Part shown: positions 43,937 through 53,831 of the stretch, in pieces
How the letters are laid out: every line of letters begins with the position of its first letter
Position numbering within the stretch: position 1 is the first letter of the stretch
Source of the DNA: Polymorphobacter fuscus
GTDB lineage: Bacteria; Pseudomonadota; Alphaproteobacteria; Sphingomonadales; Sphingomonadaceae
Reading direction: 5' to 3'
NCBI RefSeq assembly: GCF_011927825.1
Contig: NZ_JAATJI010000001.1
Coordinates: forward strand, 186,001-250,000
DNA: 64,000 bases
Notes under the pieces: model-generated
Databases searched by the model: none
What the model was told of the DNA's origin: nothing
The model's input: the letters and a program-made list of their open reading frames with translations, nothing else
Position numbers and translations under genes: made by a program

Positions 43937-44709
43937 TGCGGCAGCTTAGTCCCCCGGGCGGCATTGGCGCGCAGATAATTCCAGATCCGGCGGATTTCGG
44001 CATCCGTCAGTTTGAACAGGCGGTCCCGGCTGTATTCGGTCATGCCGCTGGCGCTGCCGTCGGCGCGCGTGCCGTTGCGCAGCAGGCGGGCGAAATCGGG
44101 CAGGGTGTAGGCCGAGGCGACGAGGAGGTTGGCGGGCGCGCCTTCGCCTTCATAGCCCTTCAGGTCGGCGCCGTGGCAGTCGCCGCAGATGAGCAGCGCC
44201 AGGCGGCGGCCTTCGCCGTGGCCGGGCAGGGGTCGCGGCGCCCTGGCGAGATCCTCCGCAAGAAAGCCGGCGGGAGGCTTGGCCTTGCCCGAGGCGATGG
44301 CGGCGCGGGCCCGCGGGCCGAAGACGGCGGGCGGGTGGTCGACCCCGGTGGGCGGGACGGAGCGCAGAAAGGCCGTGAGGTCGCGCATCTCCGCATCGTT
44401 GATCCAGTGGAAGCTGTGGACCGGCATCACCCAGATGTCGCTGCCGTCCGGTCGCTTGCCGGTGCGCAGGGCGCGGGCGATATCGGCGTCGCGCCACCCA
44501 GGCAGGCGGCGGCTGAGGTTGGTGCTCCAGGCGACCAGCCGCTCGGGGTCTTCCTCGACAAGGTGGCCGGTCATGTCGCGGTTGTGGCAGCTGACGCAGC
44601 CCATCGTATAGGCGAGGCGCTCACCATTGGCGGGATTGGCGGGGTTGGCGGCCGCGGCAGGAAAGGCGATCGCCGTCGCCGCGACCATTTTCAGCCAGAA
44701 GCGCCGCAT
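43933..44709 (-). CDS. Periplasmic dihaem cytochrome c
   Basis: A 258-residue secreted protein with signal peptide (MRRFWLKMVAATAIAFPAAA) and two CxxCH haem sites, CVSCH (about residue 36) and CGDCH (about residue 165). Methionines that could be sixth ligands are present (TEYS preceded by SGM; VMPVHS). The repeated cytochrome domain layout fits the gluconate/alcohol dehydrogenase-type electron-carrier cytochromes. AGGGGGC precedes the ATG. Which dehydrogenase it serves is not apparent; the Nudix gene downstream is probably coincidental in function. Confidence 0.87.
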   Translation of the reverse strand: MRRFWLKMVAATAIAFPAAAANPANPANGERLAYTMGCVSCHNRDMTGHLVEEDPERLVAWSTNLSRRLPGWRDADIARALRTGKRPDGSDIWVMPVHSFHWINDAEMRDLTAFLRSVPPTGVDHPPAVFGPRARAAIASGKAKPPAGFLAEDLARAPRPLPGHGEGRRLALLICGDCHGADLKGYEGEGAPANLLVASAYTLPDFARLLRNGTRADGSASGMTEYSRDRLFKLTDAEIRRIWNYLRANAARGTKLPQ

Positions 44710-44790
44710 ATCTGCCCCCTGATTGTCCGGCGCGCACTTTAGCATCGGCATCATGGGGCGCAATTGCTGCGCCTCTGCTATGACGGGGGT

Positions 44791-45381
44791 ATGACCGCGC
44801 CCGAAATCATCGGCATCGCTGCCAGCCTGAGCCTGCTCGCCGGCTGGCGGCTGTATGCCGCGGTGCTGGCGGCGGGGCTGGCGGTGCGCTTCGGCGGTTT
44901 CGGCCTGCCGGGGGAACTCGCCGGGCTGGCGGTGCTGGGCAATTGGTGGGTGCTTGGCGTGGCGGCGGCGGGGACGCTCGCCGAGTTCCTCGCCGACAAG
45001 GTGGCGATCATCGACAGTGTCTGGGACGCGGTGCACACGCTGGTGCGACCGATCGGCGGGGCGCTGCTGGCCTTTGCCGTGGTGGCGCCCGACAATGCGG
45101 CGCTGGGCGTGGTGACGGTGCTGCTCGGCGGCGGCGCGGCGCTGGCGGCGCATGGCGCCAAGGCGGGGACGCGGGCGGCGATCAACACCTCGCCCGAGCC
45201 GGTGAGCAATGTCGTCGCGTCGGTGGCCGAGGACGGCGTGACCGCGGCCGGGCTGTGGCTGGTATTCGCGCATCCGCAATGGGCGGCGGCGGTGGCGGCG
45301 GTGTTGCTAGTGATCACGGGCACGATGCTGTGGACGGCGTGGCGCGTCGTCGGGTCGCTGCGCCGGCGCTGGCGGCGATAG
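44791..45381 (+). CDS. DUF4126-type membrane protein
   Basis: A 196-residue polytopic protein with four or five helices and the pattern APEIIGIAASLSLLAGWRLY, FLADKVAIIDSVWDAVHT, HGAKAGTRAAINTSPEPVSN, which fits the DUF4126 family of unknown function. GGGGG precedes ATG 44791. The arginine-rich tail (RRRWRR) should be cytoplasmic. ispG follows after 53 bases and may be co-transcribed. Confidence 0.82.
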   Translation: MTAPEIIGIAASLSLLAGWRLYAAVLAAGLAVRFGGFGLPGELAGLAVLGNWWVLGVAAAGTLAEFLADKVAIIDSVWDAVHTLVRPIGGALLAFAVVAPDNAALGVVTVLLGGGAALAAHGAKAGTRAAINTSPEPVSNVVASVAEDGVTAAGLWLVFAHPQWAAAVAAVLLVITGTMLWTAWRVVGSLRRRWRR

Positions 45382-45434
45382 CTGGCGGTCGCAGGCGCAG
45401 CACGCTATAGCGGCGACAGATTCAGGAGCATCCT

Positions 45435-46568
45435 ATGAGCGTTCGTCCGTGGCGTGACATCAGCCGCCGCAAGTCCCGCCAGATCATGGTCGGCAAGGTG
45501 CCGGTGGGCGGCGATGCGCCGATCGCGGTGCAGACGATGACCAACACGCTGACCAGCGACGCCGCGGCGACGATTGCGCAGATCCTGCGCTGCGAGGAGG
45601 TCGGCGCCGATATCGTGCGGGTGTCGTGCCCCGATGTCGAATCGACCGCGGCGCTGCGGACCATCGTGCGCGGGGTGAATGTGCCGATCGTCGCCGACAT
45701 CCACTTCCACTACAAGCGCGGGCTGGAAGCCGCCGACGCCGGCGCCGCCTGCCTGCGCATCAACCCCGGCAACATCGGCTCGCAGGCGCGGGTCAAGGAA
45801 ATCGTCAACGCGGCCAAGGCCAATGGCTGCTCGATCCGCATCGGCGTCAACGCCGGGTCGTTGGAGAAGCACCTGCTCGAAAAATACGGCGAGCCATGTC
45901 CCGAGGCGCTGGTCGAAAGCGCGCTCGAGCATATGAAGATGCTGCAGGACGAGGATTTTCACGAGTTCAAGATCTCGGTGAAGGCGTCGGACGTGTTCCT
46001 GGCGGTGGCGGCCTATAATGGCCTCGCCGAAGTCTGCGATTATCCGCTGCACCTGGGTATTACCGAAGCCGGCGGCCTGCAGGGCGGCACGGTCAAATCG
46101 TCGATCGGGCTCGGCATGCTGCTGTGGGCGGGGGTGGGCGATACCATCCGCGTGTCGCTGTCGGCCGACCCGGTCGAGGAGGTCAAGGTCGGCTACCATA
46201 TCCTGAAGTCGCTCGGCATCCGGGCGCGCGGCGTGCGGGTGGTGTCGTGCCCCAGCTGTGCGCGGCAGGGGTTCGACGTGGTCAAGACCGTCGAGACGCT
46301 GGAAACGCGGCTGGCGCATATCACCACGCCGCTGTCGCTGTCGGTGCTCGGTTGCGTCGTCAACGGCCCCGGCGAAGCGCGCGAGACCGATATCGGGCTG
46401 ACAGGCGGCGGCAATGGCCGGCACATGGTGTTCCTGTCCGGCATCACCGACCACGTCATCGAGAGCGAGAAGATGGTCGATCACATCGTCATGCTGGTCG
46501 AGAAAAAGGCCGCGGAACTGGATGCGGCCAAGGCGGCGGCGGAAGCGGCGGCGATCGCGGCGGAATGA
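45435..46568 (+). CDS. ispG: 4-hydroxy-3-methylbut-2-enyl-diphosphate synthase (IspG/GcpE)
   Basis: A 377-residue iron-sulfur enzyme of the MEP isoprenoid pathway. A TIM-barrel N-terminal part ([33 protein letters not shown]) is followed by the ferredoxin-like cluster domain with Cys272 and Cys275 in SCPSC, Cys307 in [10 protein letters not shown] and Glu314. It converts MEcPP to HMBPP, with reduced ferredoxin or flavodoxin as donor. The C-terminus has an extra Ala/Glu-rich tail ([14 protein letters not shown]). Carotenoid and quinone synthesis depend on it. Confidence 0.97.
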   Translation: MSVRPWRDISRRKSRQIMVGKVPVGGDAPIAVQTMTNTLTSDAAATIAQILRCEEVGADIVRVSCPDVESTAALRTIVRGVNVPIVADIHFHYKRGLEAADAGAACLRINPGNIGSQARVKEIVNAAKANGCSIRIGVNAGSLEKHLLEKYGEPCPEALVESALEHMKMLQDEDFHEFKISVKASDVFLAVAAYNGLAEVCDYPLHLGITEAGGLQGGTVKSSIGLGMLLWAGVGDTIRVSLSADPVEEVKVGYHILKSLGIRARGVRVVSCPSCARQGFDVVKTVETLETRLAHITTPLSLSVLGCVVNGPGEARETDIGLTGGGNGRHMVFLSGITDHVIESEKMVDHIVMLVEKKAAELDAAKAAAEAAAIAAE

Positions 46569-46573
46569 TCTAC

Positions 46574-46592
46574 CTCCCCCCGCCGGGGGGCG
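46574..46592. terminator. GC hairpin between convergent ispG and protease-TPR genes
   Basis: CCCCCC (46576-46581) pairs with GGGGGG (46585-46590) over a three-base loop, in the 29-base gap of two convergent genes. It resembles the CTCCCCCGGCGGGGGAG stem at 57504 and may be a repeat used as an end-of-transcript structure. Confidence 0.5.
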
Positions 46593-46597
46593 GTCGG

Positions 46598-48376
46598 CTA
46601 TTCTAGCTTGTAGCGCTGCGCCCGTTCGGTGATGGTCTTGTCGATCGCCAGCGCGGCGGTGCGGTCGGTGTCGGCCGCTGCCGTGTTGCCGAGGCGGCGG
46701 TGGACGATGCTGCGGGTGTAGAGTGGCCAGGCATTGCCCGGCCGGGCGGCGAGCGCGGCGTCGAGATCGGCGAGCGCCTTGGCAAGGTCGCCGCGGCGCA
46801 GGTGGACCAGGGCGCGGCTGTTGCGGAACGCCGGCTCGTCGGGCCGCAGGCGCAGCGCGGTGTTGCAGTCCGCCATTGCCGCGTCCAAATCGCGATTGCG
46901 CAGCGCCCGCGCCCGGCAGCGGCCGTTGAGCGCGAGGGCGCGGTTGCGGTCCTCGGGGTGCGCGTCCAGCCAGGCGGTGTAATTGGCCAGCACCGGTTCC
47001 ACGCTGTCGGCGGCTTCGAACAGCCCGGCGAGTTGCAGTCGGGCATCGGCCGAAGGTGCCAGCGCTGCATCGGCAGCCTGCAGGTCGGGAAGTGCACCGG
47101 CGACATCGCGCCCGGCCAGCTTCAGCCGCGCCCGCGCCAGCCGCGCCGTGGCATCGCCGGGTGCCAGGGCGATGGCCCGATCGAGGTCGGCGGCGCCGGG
47201 TCGCGGCTGGCGATTGCCGAGGTGCGCCATTGCGCGCTGGTAGAACAGCTGGGCGTCGCCGGGGGCAAGGGCGATGGCCTTGTCGAAATCGGCGATGGCG
47301 GCGGCGAACTTGCGGTCTGCGGCGCGGATGGCGCCGCGCCGGCTGAAGCCCGCGGCGTCGGTCGGTTCCGCGCTGCGGTCGGTCAGGTCGATGGCGGCGC
47401 CGCTGCCGTCCACCGCGCCTTTGGGTTCGAAGCCGAAGACGGGGCCGCCTTCGTAGGTGATGAACATGCGATGCGTCTGGTTGTCGACATAGACGCGGTG
47501 GCTGAGGAAGAAGTCGATGCCGATCAGCATGTCGGTATCGGGCAGTGTCAGGTCGGCAATCTGCAGATTGGGCCGCGGGATGATCTCGCCGCCGATGTCG
47601 ATGCTGTCGAACGGAGCGCGCCAGGTGCGGGCCCGGCCCTGGCCGAGGCCGGTGGCGAAGCGATCGGGGGTGACACCGGGCGAATCGGGAGTCACGCCGA
47701 TGCGTCGGGCGGCATCCAGTGTCAGCAGGGCGGCGGCCGCGCCGGTGTCGAAGGTCGCCATGACCTTTTTGCCGTTGATCTTGATCGCCGCCATCGTGTG
47801 GCGCTGGCGCGGTGCCATCGGGGCGATGTCGAGGATGGTGACCGGCTTGTCCGCGGCCCAATAGGCCATGCCGGTGTTGCGGCAGCCGTTGCTCTTCATG
47901 ATCCGCACGATGCCGTGCGGCAGGTCATATTCGACATCGGCGAGGCCGAGGATATTTTGCCCGAGCAGGCCGGCAAAGCCGGTATCGCTGCCGCCGACGG
48001 CGAATTCGATATTGTTCAACGTCTGGCCGGCGATGCCGATTTCGCGCGCCGTGGCGACGCCGATCGAACTGGCGCCGCCGATGCCCCGCATGCGCGCGCG
48101 CGGGGCGATCGGCTTGACGGCGAGCCCGTGTTCCAGCGCATTGGCCTTGGCGATGGTGCTGTGAAAGGCGCCACTGTCGAGGATGAAGCGCGCATCCGTG
48201 CCATTGATCCGGACGGTGACGATCGGCCGCCGCCCGACCATGGTGACGGGCAGTTCGACATAGCGGGTGACCTGGCAGGCCGCGTGCGCCGCCGCCGCCG
48301 GCAGGGCGATGATGGCGGCGGCGACCGCAACTACGGCGGTCCGAAGGGGCAGCGGCAGGAACCTTGGCAGCGACAC
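46598..48376 (-). CDS. Secreted double retropepsin-like protease with TPR repeats
   Basis: A 592-residue protein. After a signal peptide (AVVAVAAAIIALPAAAAHA) come two aspartyl-protease-like units, with ILDSGAFHSTI (about residue 68) and TFDTGAAAALLTL (about residue 200). Five or six TPR units follow to the end (for example FDKAIALAPGDAQLFYQRAMAHLG and ADLDAALAARPGNAWPLYTRS). The two D-S/T-G signatures in one chain could form a pseudo-dimer active site. TPRs might hold substrates. GTG at 48376 is the chosen start because starts further upstream overlap the divergent acetyltransferase gene. Periplasmic location is inferred; no substrate is known. Confidence 0.82.
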   Translation of the reverse strand: MSLPRFLPLPLRTAVVAVAAAIIALPAAAAHAACQVTRYVELPVTMVGRRPIVTVRINGTDARFILDSGAFHSTIAKANALEHGLAVKPIAPRARMRGIGGASSIGVATAREIGIAGQTLNNIEFAVGGSDTGFAGLLGQNILGLADVEYDLPHGIVRIMKSNGCRNTGMAYWAADKPVTILDIAPMAPRQRHTMAAIKINGKKVMATFDTGAAAALLTLDAARRIGVTPDSPGVTPDRFATGLGQGRARTWRAPFDSIDIGGEIIPRPNLQIADLTLPDTDMLIGIDFFLSHRVYVDNQTHRMFITYEGGPVFGFEPKGAVDGSGAAIDLTDRSAEPTDAAGFSRRGAIRAADRKFAAAIADFDKAIALAPGDAQLFYQRAMAHLGNRQPRPGAADLDRAIALAPGDATARLARARLKLAGRDVAGALPDLQAADAALAPSADARLQLAGLFEAADSVEPVLANYTAWLDAHPEDRNRALALNGRCRARALRNRDLDAAMADCNTALRLRPDEPAFRNSRALVHLRRGDLAKALADLDAALAARPGNAWPLYTRSIVHRRLGNTAAADTDRTAALAIDKTITERAQRYKLE

Positions 48377-48494
48377 GCCGACAGTCTGGCGTGTCCGGCG
48401 CGCGGCGTCGAGGGGCGTCGAAGGTCGGGGGCGGCAGACGGCATGGTTTGCGCGGCGAGGTTGCGTGTCTGGCCGGCAGATGGTGAAAGGCACG

Positions 48495-48968
48495 ATGACC
48501 ATTCGCCCCGCCACCCCCGCCGATGTCGCCACGCTTCGCCGGTTGATCGTCGATCTGGCGGTCTACGAACGCGAACCCGATGCGGTGAAGGCGACCGAGG
48601 CCGACCTCCATGCGGCGCTGTTCGGGGCGCGGCCGATCGCCGAGGCGGTGATTGCGGAACAGGACGGCACGCCGGTGGGGCTGGCGATCTTCTTCACGTC
48701 GTTTTCGACCTGGGAGGGCAAGGGCGGGCTGTATCTGGAGGACCTGTTCGTCGTGCCCGAAGCGCGCGGGCAGGGCATCGGCAAGGCCTTGCTGGTGCAT
48801 CTGGCGGGGATTGCGGTGGCGCGGGGCCATGCCCGTTTCGAATGGCAGGTGCTCGACTGGAATGCGCCGGCGATCGGATTCTACGCGGCGCTGGGGGCAG
48901 AGGCGCAGGACGCGTGGACGAAGATGCGGGTGGATGGCGCGGCGTTGGCGCGGCTGGCGGCGGGGTGA
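48495..48968 (+). CDS. GNAT family N-acetyltransferase
   Basis: A 157-residue acetyl-CoA-dependent acetyltransferase. The core is LYLEDLFVVPEARGQGIGKALLVHLAGIA, with the RGQGIGKA acetyl-CoA pyrophosphate-binding motif, and the C-terminal VLDWNAPAIGFYAALGAE completes the fold. The pattern LYLEDLFV is typical of spermidine/thialysine-acetylase-like members. GAAAGG precedes ATG 48495. It is divergent from the protease-TPR gene; the substrate is unknown. Confidence 0.9.
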   Translation: MTIRPATPADVATLRRLIVDLAVYEREPDAVKATEADLHAALFGARPIAEAVIAEQDGTPVGLAIFFTSFSTWEGKGGLYLEDLFVVPEARGQGIGKALLVHLAGIAVARGHARFEWQVLDWNAPAIGFYAALGAEAQDAWTKMRVDGAALARLAAG

Positions 48969-49024
48969 GGGGGCCGGGTTGGCAAGAAGCGAGGGGGCAG
49001 GAAGCAAGGGTCAGCAAGCAAGGG

Positions 49025-49043
49025 GCATGGGCAAAGCCCATGC
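49025..49043. repeat. Perfect palindrome downstream of the acetyltransferase
   Basis: GCATGGGC-AAA-GCCCATGC is a perfect eight-pair hairpin in the 178-base gap between convergent genes. It is preceded by imperfect direct repeats of GCAAGG/GCGAGG (about 48985-49024). It may end transcripts from either side, though no T-run is present. Confidence 0.5.
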
Positions 49044-49146
49044 TGGCGCCGGACGGGTTCGGCGGGGGAAGGCGCCGCCGCCCCGCCGATCGGTCTTGCG
49101 CCTGTCGGCGCGCTACGCTGCCCGATGCGCGCGCGCGGCGCTGCGA

Positions 49147-49731
49147 CTACGCCCTTGGAGCGCCGGGGTGTTCCTTCAACGCCGGCGTTTCGACCCCGGC
49201 CTGCGCGTCGTTATAGCGGTCGATCGATTCGAGGATCAGTCGCTCGGCGGTTTCGCGGCCTTCCCAACCCTGGAACTTGACCCATTTGCCGGGCTCCAGA
49301 TCCTTGTAATGGGTGAAGAAATGCTCGATCTGCTGGAGCAGGATGTCGGGCAGGTCGGTATATTCGGCGACATTGCTGTAATAGGGATAGACCTTGTTGA
49401 CGCTGACGCAGAGCAGCTTGGCGTCGCCGCCGCCATCGTCTTCCATCATCATCACCCCGACCGGGCGGACGCGGATGATGCAGCCGGGGATCAGCGGCGT
49501 GCGCGCCACGACCAGTGCGTCGATCGGGTCGCCATCATCGGCCAGCGTGTTGGGGATGAAGCCGTAGTTGGTCGGGTAGCGCATCGCGGTGTGGAGAATG
49601 CGATCGACGAACAATGCGCCCGAGGCCTTGTCGATCTCGTATTTCACCGGTTCGCCGCCGAGCGGGCATTCGATGATGACATTGACGTCATGCGGGGGGT
49701 TCACGCCGATCGGAATCTGGTCGATGCGCAT
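49147..49731 (-). CDS. ppa: Inorganic pyrophosphatase
   Basis: A 194-residue family I soluble pyrophosphatase. The active-site segments are [41 protein letters not shown] (metal-binding Asp cluster) and [17 protein letters not shown] (Lys/Tyr). It hydrolyses PPi from biosynthetic reactions, including the AMP-forming ligase step of pcs. The length is slightly above the usual 175-180 because of a C-terminal tail ([14 protein letters not shown]). It is a single gene. Confidence 0.97.
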   Translation of the reverse strand: MRIDQIPIGVNPPHDVNVIIECPLGGEPVKYEIDKASGALFVDRILHTAMRYPTNYGFIPNTLADDGDPIDALVVARTPLIPGCIIRVRPVGVMMMEDDGGGDAKLLCVSVNKVYPYYSNVAEYTDLPDILLQQIEHFFTHYKDLEPGKWVKFQGWEGRETAERLILESIDRYNDAQAGVETPALKEHPGAPRA

Positions 49732-49800
49732 GCAATTCTCCTGTTGTGCGGTGCGGCGTAAGGCCTGGACCGCGATTCGTCTATCGAAAGGGATGGCGCA

Positions 49801-50118
49801 ATGGCGTGGCTGGCACTTGTGATCGGTGGGCTGTTCGAAGTCGGTTTCACCACGTCGTTACGGTTCGTCGATGGTTTTCGCAACGCGCCATGGGTGGCGG
49901 CGTTCCTTGTTTCGGTCACCCTCAGCATGGGAATGCTCGAATATGCCGGGCGGACGATCCCGCTCGGCACCGCCTATGCGGTGTGGGCAGGCATCGGCGC
50001 GGTCGGCACCGTGCTGGTCGGAATCCTGTTCTTCGGCGAAGCTGCCAGCCTGGTGCGGCTGGGGCTGATCGCCGTGCTGCTGGCGTGCATCATCGGGTTG
50101 AAGGCGATCGACGGCTGA
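49801..50118 (+). CDS. Small multidrug resistance (SMR) transporter, SugE/Gdx-like
   Basis: A 105-residue, four-helix transporter. The essential glutamate is in [14 protein letters not shown] (Glu13). [20 protein letters not shown] marks the third-helix signature, and GLKAIDG ends the protein. SMR proteins act as dual-topology dimers exporting guanidinium or quaternary ammonium compounds with protons. Which subclass this is cannot be settled by eye; no guanidine riboswitch was seen in the 69 bases upstream. Confidence 0.9.
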   Translation: MAWLALVIGGLFEVGFTTSLRFVDGFRNAPWVAAFLVSVTLSMGMLEYAGRTIPLGTAYAVWAGIGAVGTVLVGILFFGEAASLVRLGLIAVLLACIIGLKAIDG

Positions 50119-50134
50119 CCGCGGCCACACCGGA

Positions 50135-50506
50135 TCAGGCAATTTCCCCATTGGGCAGGCGCGGTGCGGCGGCGACCGCCGCTGCGAGGTGCGTCAGCAG
50201 CGCGTAATGATTGGCATAGCCGGCACATTCATGCGCCAGGTCGCCGAGCCGCTTGGTCGGGCCATTGTTGTGGCGGATGATGTTGGAGCCTTGCGACGCC
50301 GCATCGGGCTTGTGCCGCACCACCTTCACCCGGCAGCCGCCGGCGCCGAAATGGACATGGTAGATGTCGAGCGCGCCGGGGACGGAGAAGCTGACATTAT
50401 AGCCGCCGAGGCCGTCGCTGCGTTGAATGACATTGGCGGCGCCGACGCCGCCGACACCGGCAGTCACATGCGCGCTGCCATCGCCCATTGCGTAATAATA
50501 GCCCAT
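50135..50506 (-). CDS. Hypothetical protein
   Basis: A 123-residue protein without signal peptide or membrane helix. The N-terminal half is Gly/Val-rich with beta-type patterns (GGYNVSFSVPGALDIYHVHFGAGGCRVKVV). The C-terminal half is helical (HECAGYANHYALLTHLAAAV). The HVHFGAGGC segment could hold a metal or active site, but I recognise no family. ATG 50506 is preferred over 50518 because GGGGAG is well placed before it. The ends sit cleanly between the SMR and M61 genes. Confidence 0.55.
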   Translation of the reverse strand: MGYYYAMGDGSAHVTAGVGGVGAANVIQRSDGLGGYNVSFSVPGALDIYHVHFGAGGCRVKVVRHKPDAASQGSNIIRHNNGPTKRLGDLAHECAGYANHYALLTHLAAAVAAAPRLPNGEIA

Positions 50507-50586
50507 GACGCTCCCCATCGCCCGATCGTTACGGCCGCATAATAGCGCCGGACGGCGGCCGGGAACAGCGGGATTTCAGGGCGATT

Positions 50587-52503
50587 TCAGCGCGGTTCGA
50601 GCAGCCTGTCGAGCGGGGTGTCGGAACCGCCGGTCTTTTCGAAGCGCGGGTAGCGCAGCCCGCCGGCCCAGGCGAGATCGACGCTGCGCAACCGGTCGCC
50701 GGTCTTGACGAGCAGGCGGATGGGGTCGCGGCTGCCCTTTGCCGCGGTGATTTCAGCCTTGAACAGATCGTCCGAATAGGGGCGGTCGTTGACGGCGACG
50801 AGCGTGTCGCCAACGGTCAGCCCGGCGGTGAAGGCGGCGCTGTCCCAGATCACCTGCTCGACGGCGCCATCCTTGCCGATGACGAGGCCGCCCGAATAGC
50901 TGAGGTTGTTGACCTTGCCGGTCCGCATCTGGTCGGCGAAGGCCGGGGTCGGGGTGTCGGTGTAGACGAGCTTGTAGCCCGAGGCGGTGAAGCCGGCGAG
51001 CGGAGCGCCCTCGGCCTTTTCGGTCAGCCGCCGGGTCAGCAGGCCGGACCAGTCATAGGGTGCGACAGTGTTGAGCGTCTTGACGATGTCGTCGAAATTG
51101 TAGGGGACGACGCCCCAGTCGCCTTCGCCGGTGCCGAAGAAGGTGCGCGCGAAATCGTCGAGCCCGCGCGCGCCGCGGGTTTCGCGGCGCAGGATCGAAT
51201 CGACTTCCATCCAGATCAGCAGGCCTTCGTTGTAATAATCCTCGCTGCGCTGCCAGCTGAGCCAGGCCTTGGGCTGGCGCGCGCTGATGACAGGGTCGTT
51301 CGTGGTGTCGTCGAGCGAGCGCCAGCGGCGCGCCGGGCGATTGTCGAGCGAGGCGGCGATGGCGGCGTAGCTGTCGAGCGTTTCCTGCTTGGTGAACAGC
51401 CCCGAGCGGGCGCCGAGGACATAACCCCAGAATTGCGTCTGGCCTTCGTACACCCACAGCGCCGAGTTGCGCAGCGGGGTGGAGAAATCGGGGACGATGC
51501 TGTCGGCACCGCGGCGGTGCTTGCCGTTCCAGCTATGGGTGAATTCGTGCGGCAGCAGGTTGCGGCGGCCGGGGCCCTTGTCCCATTCGGTGAAATAGCC
51601 CGGATTGACGCCGTTTTCGCTGCTGCGGTGATGTTCGAGGCCGATGCCGCCGAGGTTCTCGCTGAGCGAGACCAACAGGTCGTAATGGTCGAACTGGCGG
51701 GTGCCGAACAGCTTGATCGCCTGGTCGACAAGCCGCTTGTGGGCGTCGATCTGTGCCGGGGTGGCGGCGAGCAGCCGTTCGGAATCGGCGATCGCGTCGA
51801 GCGTCACATTGTGGCCGAGGTCCCATTTGCGGAAATACCGCCCGGCGATGAACGGGCTGTCGACCAGCGTTTCGTAATCGACGGTTTCATAGGTGATGGT
51901 GTCGCCGCGCGTGGCGGTGGCGCGCAGCGCGCCGGCGGCCGTCCAGCCCTTGGGCCAGGTGACGCTGATGCTGGCGGGAATCTGGCGGGTGAACCAGCCG
52001 GCGGGGTAGAGCGAGACCTGATTGGGCTGCAGGCTGATCATGTCCGCCGTGACGGTGGTGCGGCCCTGGTTGCCGGCGGTGGGGGTAAGGAAGTCGAAGC
52101 GGACATCGAGAGCGCGGACGCCGGCAGGGACATCGACATGGAAGGCATAGACGTCGATCTCGTCGCGCTTCCATACCAATGTCTTGCCATTGGCGGTGAT
52201 GACGAGGCCGGCGAGCTTTGAGATTTCGCCGCGCGGGCCGTGGTTGCCGGGCAGCCATTTGGGGAACAGCAGCGTCATCGGGCCGGCATCCGGCACCGGG
52301 ATGGTTTCAACGACATGGAAGATGCCGCGCACCGTGTCGGTGGCGTCGACCTTGACCGCCAGCGTGCCGGGGAAAGGCATGTCGCGCGCCGCCGGGATGG
52401 TGTTCACGAAGGGCAGCGGGGTGGGCTTCGAAAGCGGCGCGGCGGTGGCGGTTGTGGCAAGCAGGCCGAGCAGCAGAATTGATTTGTGCATGAAGGTCCT
52501 CAT
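50587..52503 (-). CDS. M61 family metallopeptidase (glycyl aminopeptidase-like)
   Basis: A 638-residue secreted peptidase. The signal peptide (MHKSILLLGLLATTATA) is followed by an N-terminal beta domain and the zinc catalytic domain with H319-EFT-H323 (HEFTHSWNGK); the downstream WVYEGQTQFWG supplies the third ligand Glu. A PDZ-like domain near 515-600 (AGLTVGDTLVAVNDR) completes the M61 layout. Family members remove N-terminal glycine or alanine. ATG 52503 and ATG 52491 both have good ribosome binding sites; the second gives a more ordinary signal peptide. It diverges from hisS with 71 bases between. Confidence 0.93.
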   Translation of the reverse strand: MRTFMHKSILLLGLLATTATAAPLSKPTPLPFVNTIPAARDMPFPGTLAVKVDATDTVRGIFHVVETIPVPDAGPMTLLFPKWLPGNHGPRGEISKLAGLVITANGKTLVWKRDEIDVYAFHVDVPAGVRALDVRFDFLTPTAGNQGRTTVTADMISLQPNQVSLYPAGWFTRQIPASISVTWPKGWTAAGALRATATRGDTITYETVDYETLVDSPFIAGRYFRKWDLGHNVTLDAIADSERLLAATPAQIDAHKRLVDQAIKLFGTRQFDHYDLLVSLSENLGGIGLEHHRSSENGVNPGYFTEWDKGPGRRNLLPHEFTHSWNGKHRRGADSIVPDFSTPLRNSALWVYEGQTQFWGYVLGARSGLFTKQETLDSYAAIAASLDNRPARRWRSLDDTTNDPVISARQPKAWLSWQRSEDYYNEGLLIWMEVDSILRRETRGARGLDDFARTFFGTGEGDWGVVPYNFDDIVKTLNTVAPYDWSGLLTRRLTEKAEGAPLAGFTASGYKLVYTDTPTPAFADQMRTGKVNNLSYSGGLVIGKDGAVEQVIWDSAAFTAGLTVGDTLVAVNDRPYSDDLFKAEITAAKGSRDPIRLLVKTGDRLRSVDLAWAGGLRYPRFEKTGGSDTPLDRLLEPR

Positions 52504-52574
52504 TGGCGCCCCTCTGATAATCGCCGGTGCGCGCTGATGACAAGCGCGGCCTTGTCGCTTAATCGCGGGGCATC

Positions 52575-53831
52575 ATGAGCAAAGTTCAGAAACCCCGCGG
52601 CACCCAGGACATGATCGGCGAGGCGGCGGCACGCTTCGACCATGTCATCGAGACGTTCAACCGGGTGCGCAAGCTGTATGGCTTCGGGCGGGTCGAGGTG
52701 CCGGTGTTCGAAGCGACATCGGTGTTCGCGCGGTCGCTGGGGGAAACGACCGATGTCGTGTCGAAGGAAATGTATTCGTTCGAGGACCGCGGCGGGGAAT
52801 CGCTGACGCTGCGGCCCGAGTTCACCGCCGGCATTGCGCGGGCCTATATCGAGAATGGCTGGCAGCAATATGCGCCGCTGAAGGTCGCGGCCTGGGGGCC
52901 GCTGTTCCGGTACGAACGGCCGCAGAAGGGCCGGTTCCGGCAGTTCCACCAGCTCGATGCCGAAGTGATCGGCGCGGCAGAGCCGGCGGCGGACGTGGAA
53001 GTCATCGCGCTCGGGCAGCAGCTGTTGAACGAGCTGGGCGTGGCCGGCGATGTGGTGTTGCAGCTCAACACGCTCGGCGATGCCGAAACCCGCTCGGCGT
53101 GGCGCGACGGGCTGGTGGCGCATTTTTCGGCGCATCGTGATGTGCTGAGCCCCGAAAGCCTCGAGCGGCTGGCGAAGAACCCGCTGCGGATTCTGGATTC
53201 GAAAGCGGAGGCCGATCGCGCGCTGGTGGCCGATGCGCCGCGGATCGACGCGTATATGACATCGGAGGCGGGGGCGTTCTTCGAGGCGGTGCAGAAGGGC
53301 CTGCAGGCGTCGGGCGTGGATTTCGTGCGGGCGGAATCGCTGGTGCGCGGGTTCGACTATTATCGGCACACGGCGTTCGAGTTCGTGACCCAGGCGCTGG
53401 GGGCGCAGGGGACGGTCATCGGCGGCGGGCGCTATGACGGGCTGATCGGCGCGATGGGCGGGCCGGAGACGGCGGCGGTCGGCTGGGCCGGGGGGATCGA
53501 GCGGTTGGCGATGCTGGTGGCAGAGCCCCGCGAAAATGGTGTTGTTGCTGTGGTGCCGGACAGTCCCGAGCTGCAGGAACGCGCTGAACAAGCACTGCGG
53601 CTTCTTCGCGATTCCCGCATCCCGGCAGAAATGGCCTACCGCGGCAACGCCAAAAGGCAGGTTGAGATAGCCAAGAAGCGGGCTACCCATGCTATCTTGT
53701 TTGTCCGAGGCGCCGATGCGCCACAGCCCTACTATATTCAGCATCTTGGTCGCGACGAGGCGATGAACCGTATCTCACAGATCATTATTGAGCGCGCACT
53801 GGGCCCGGAAGAGGGCCGGGAGCGGCTGTGA
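52575..53831 (+). CDS. hisS: Histidine-tRNA ligase
   Basis: A 418-residue class II synthetase. Motif 1 is near [10 protein letters not shown], motif 2 is [18 protein letters not shown], the histidine-binding loops are [15 protein letters not shown] and the motif 3 region is [12 protein letters not shown]; the anticodon-binding domain spans about 330-418. The last 90 codons (from about 53530) use A/T-ending codons far more than the first part, a shift visible by eye. The stop overlaps the prfA GTG start (GTGA). Confidence 0.97.
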   Translation: MSKVQKPRGTQDMIGEAAARFDHVIETFNRVRKLYGFGRVEVPVFEATSVFARSLGETTDVVSKEMYSFEDRGGESLTLRPEFTAGIARAYIENGWQQYAPLKVAAWGPLFRYERPQKGRFRQFHQLDAEVIGAAEPAADVEVIALGQQLLNELGVAGDVVLQLNTLGDAETRSAWRDGLVAHFSAHRDVLSPESLERLAKNPLRILDSKAEADRALVADAPRIDAYMTSEAGAFFEAVQKGLQASGVDFVRAESLVRGFDYYRHTAFEFVTQALGAQGTVIGGGRYDGLIGAMGGPETAAVGWAGGIERLAMLVAEPRENGVVAVVPDSPELQERAEQALRLLRDSRIPAEMAYRGNAKRQVEIAKKRATHAILFVRGADAPQPYYIQHLGRDEAMNRISQIIIERALGPEEGRERL

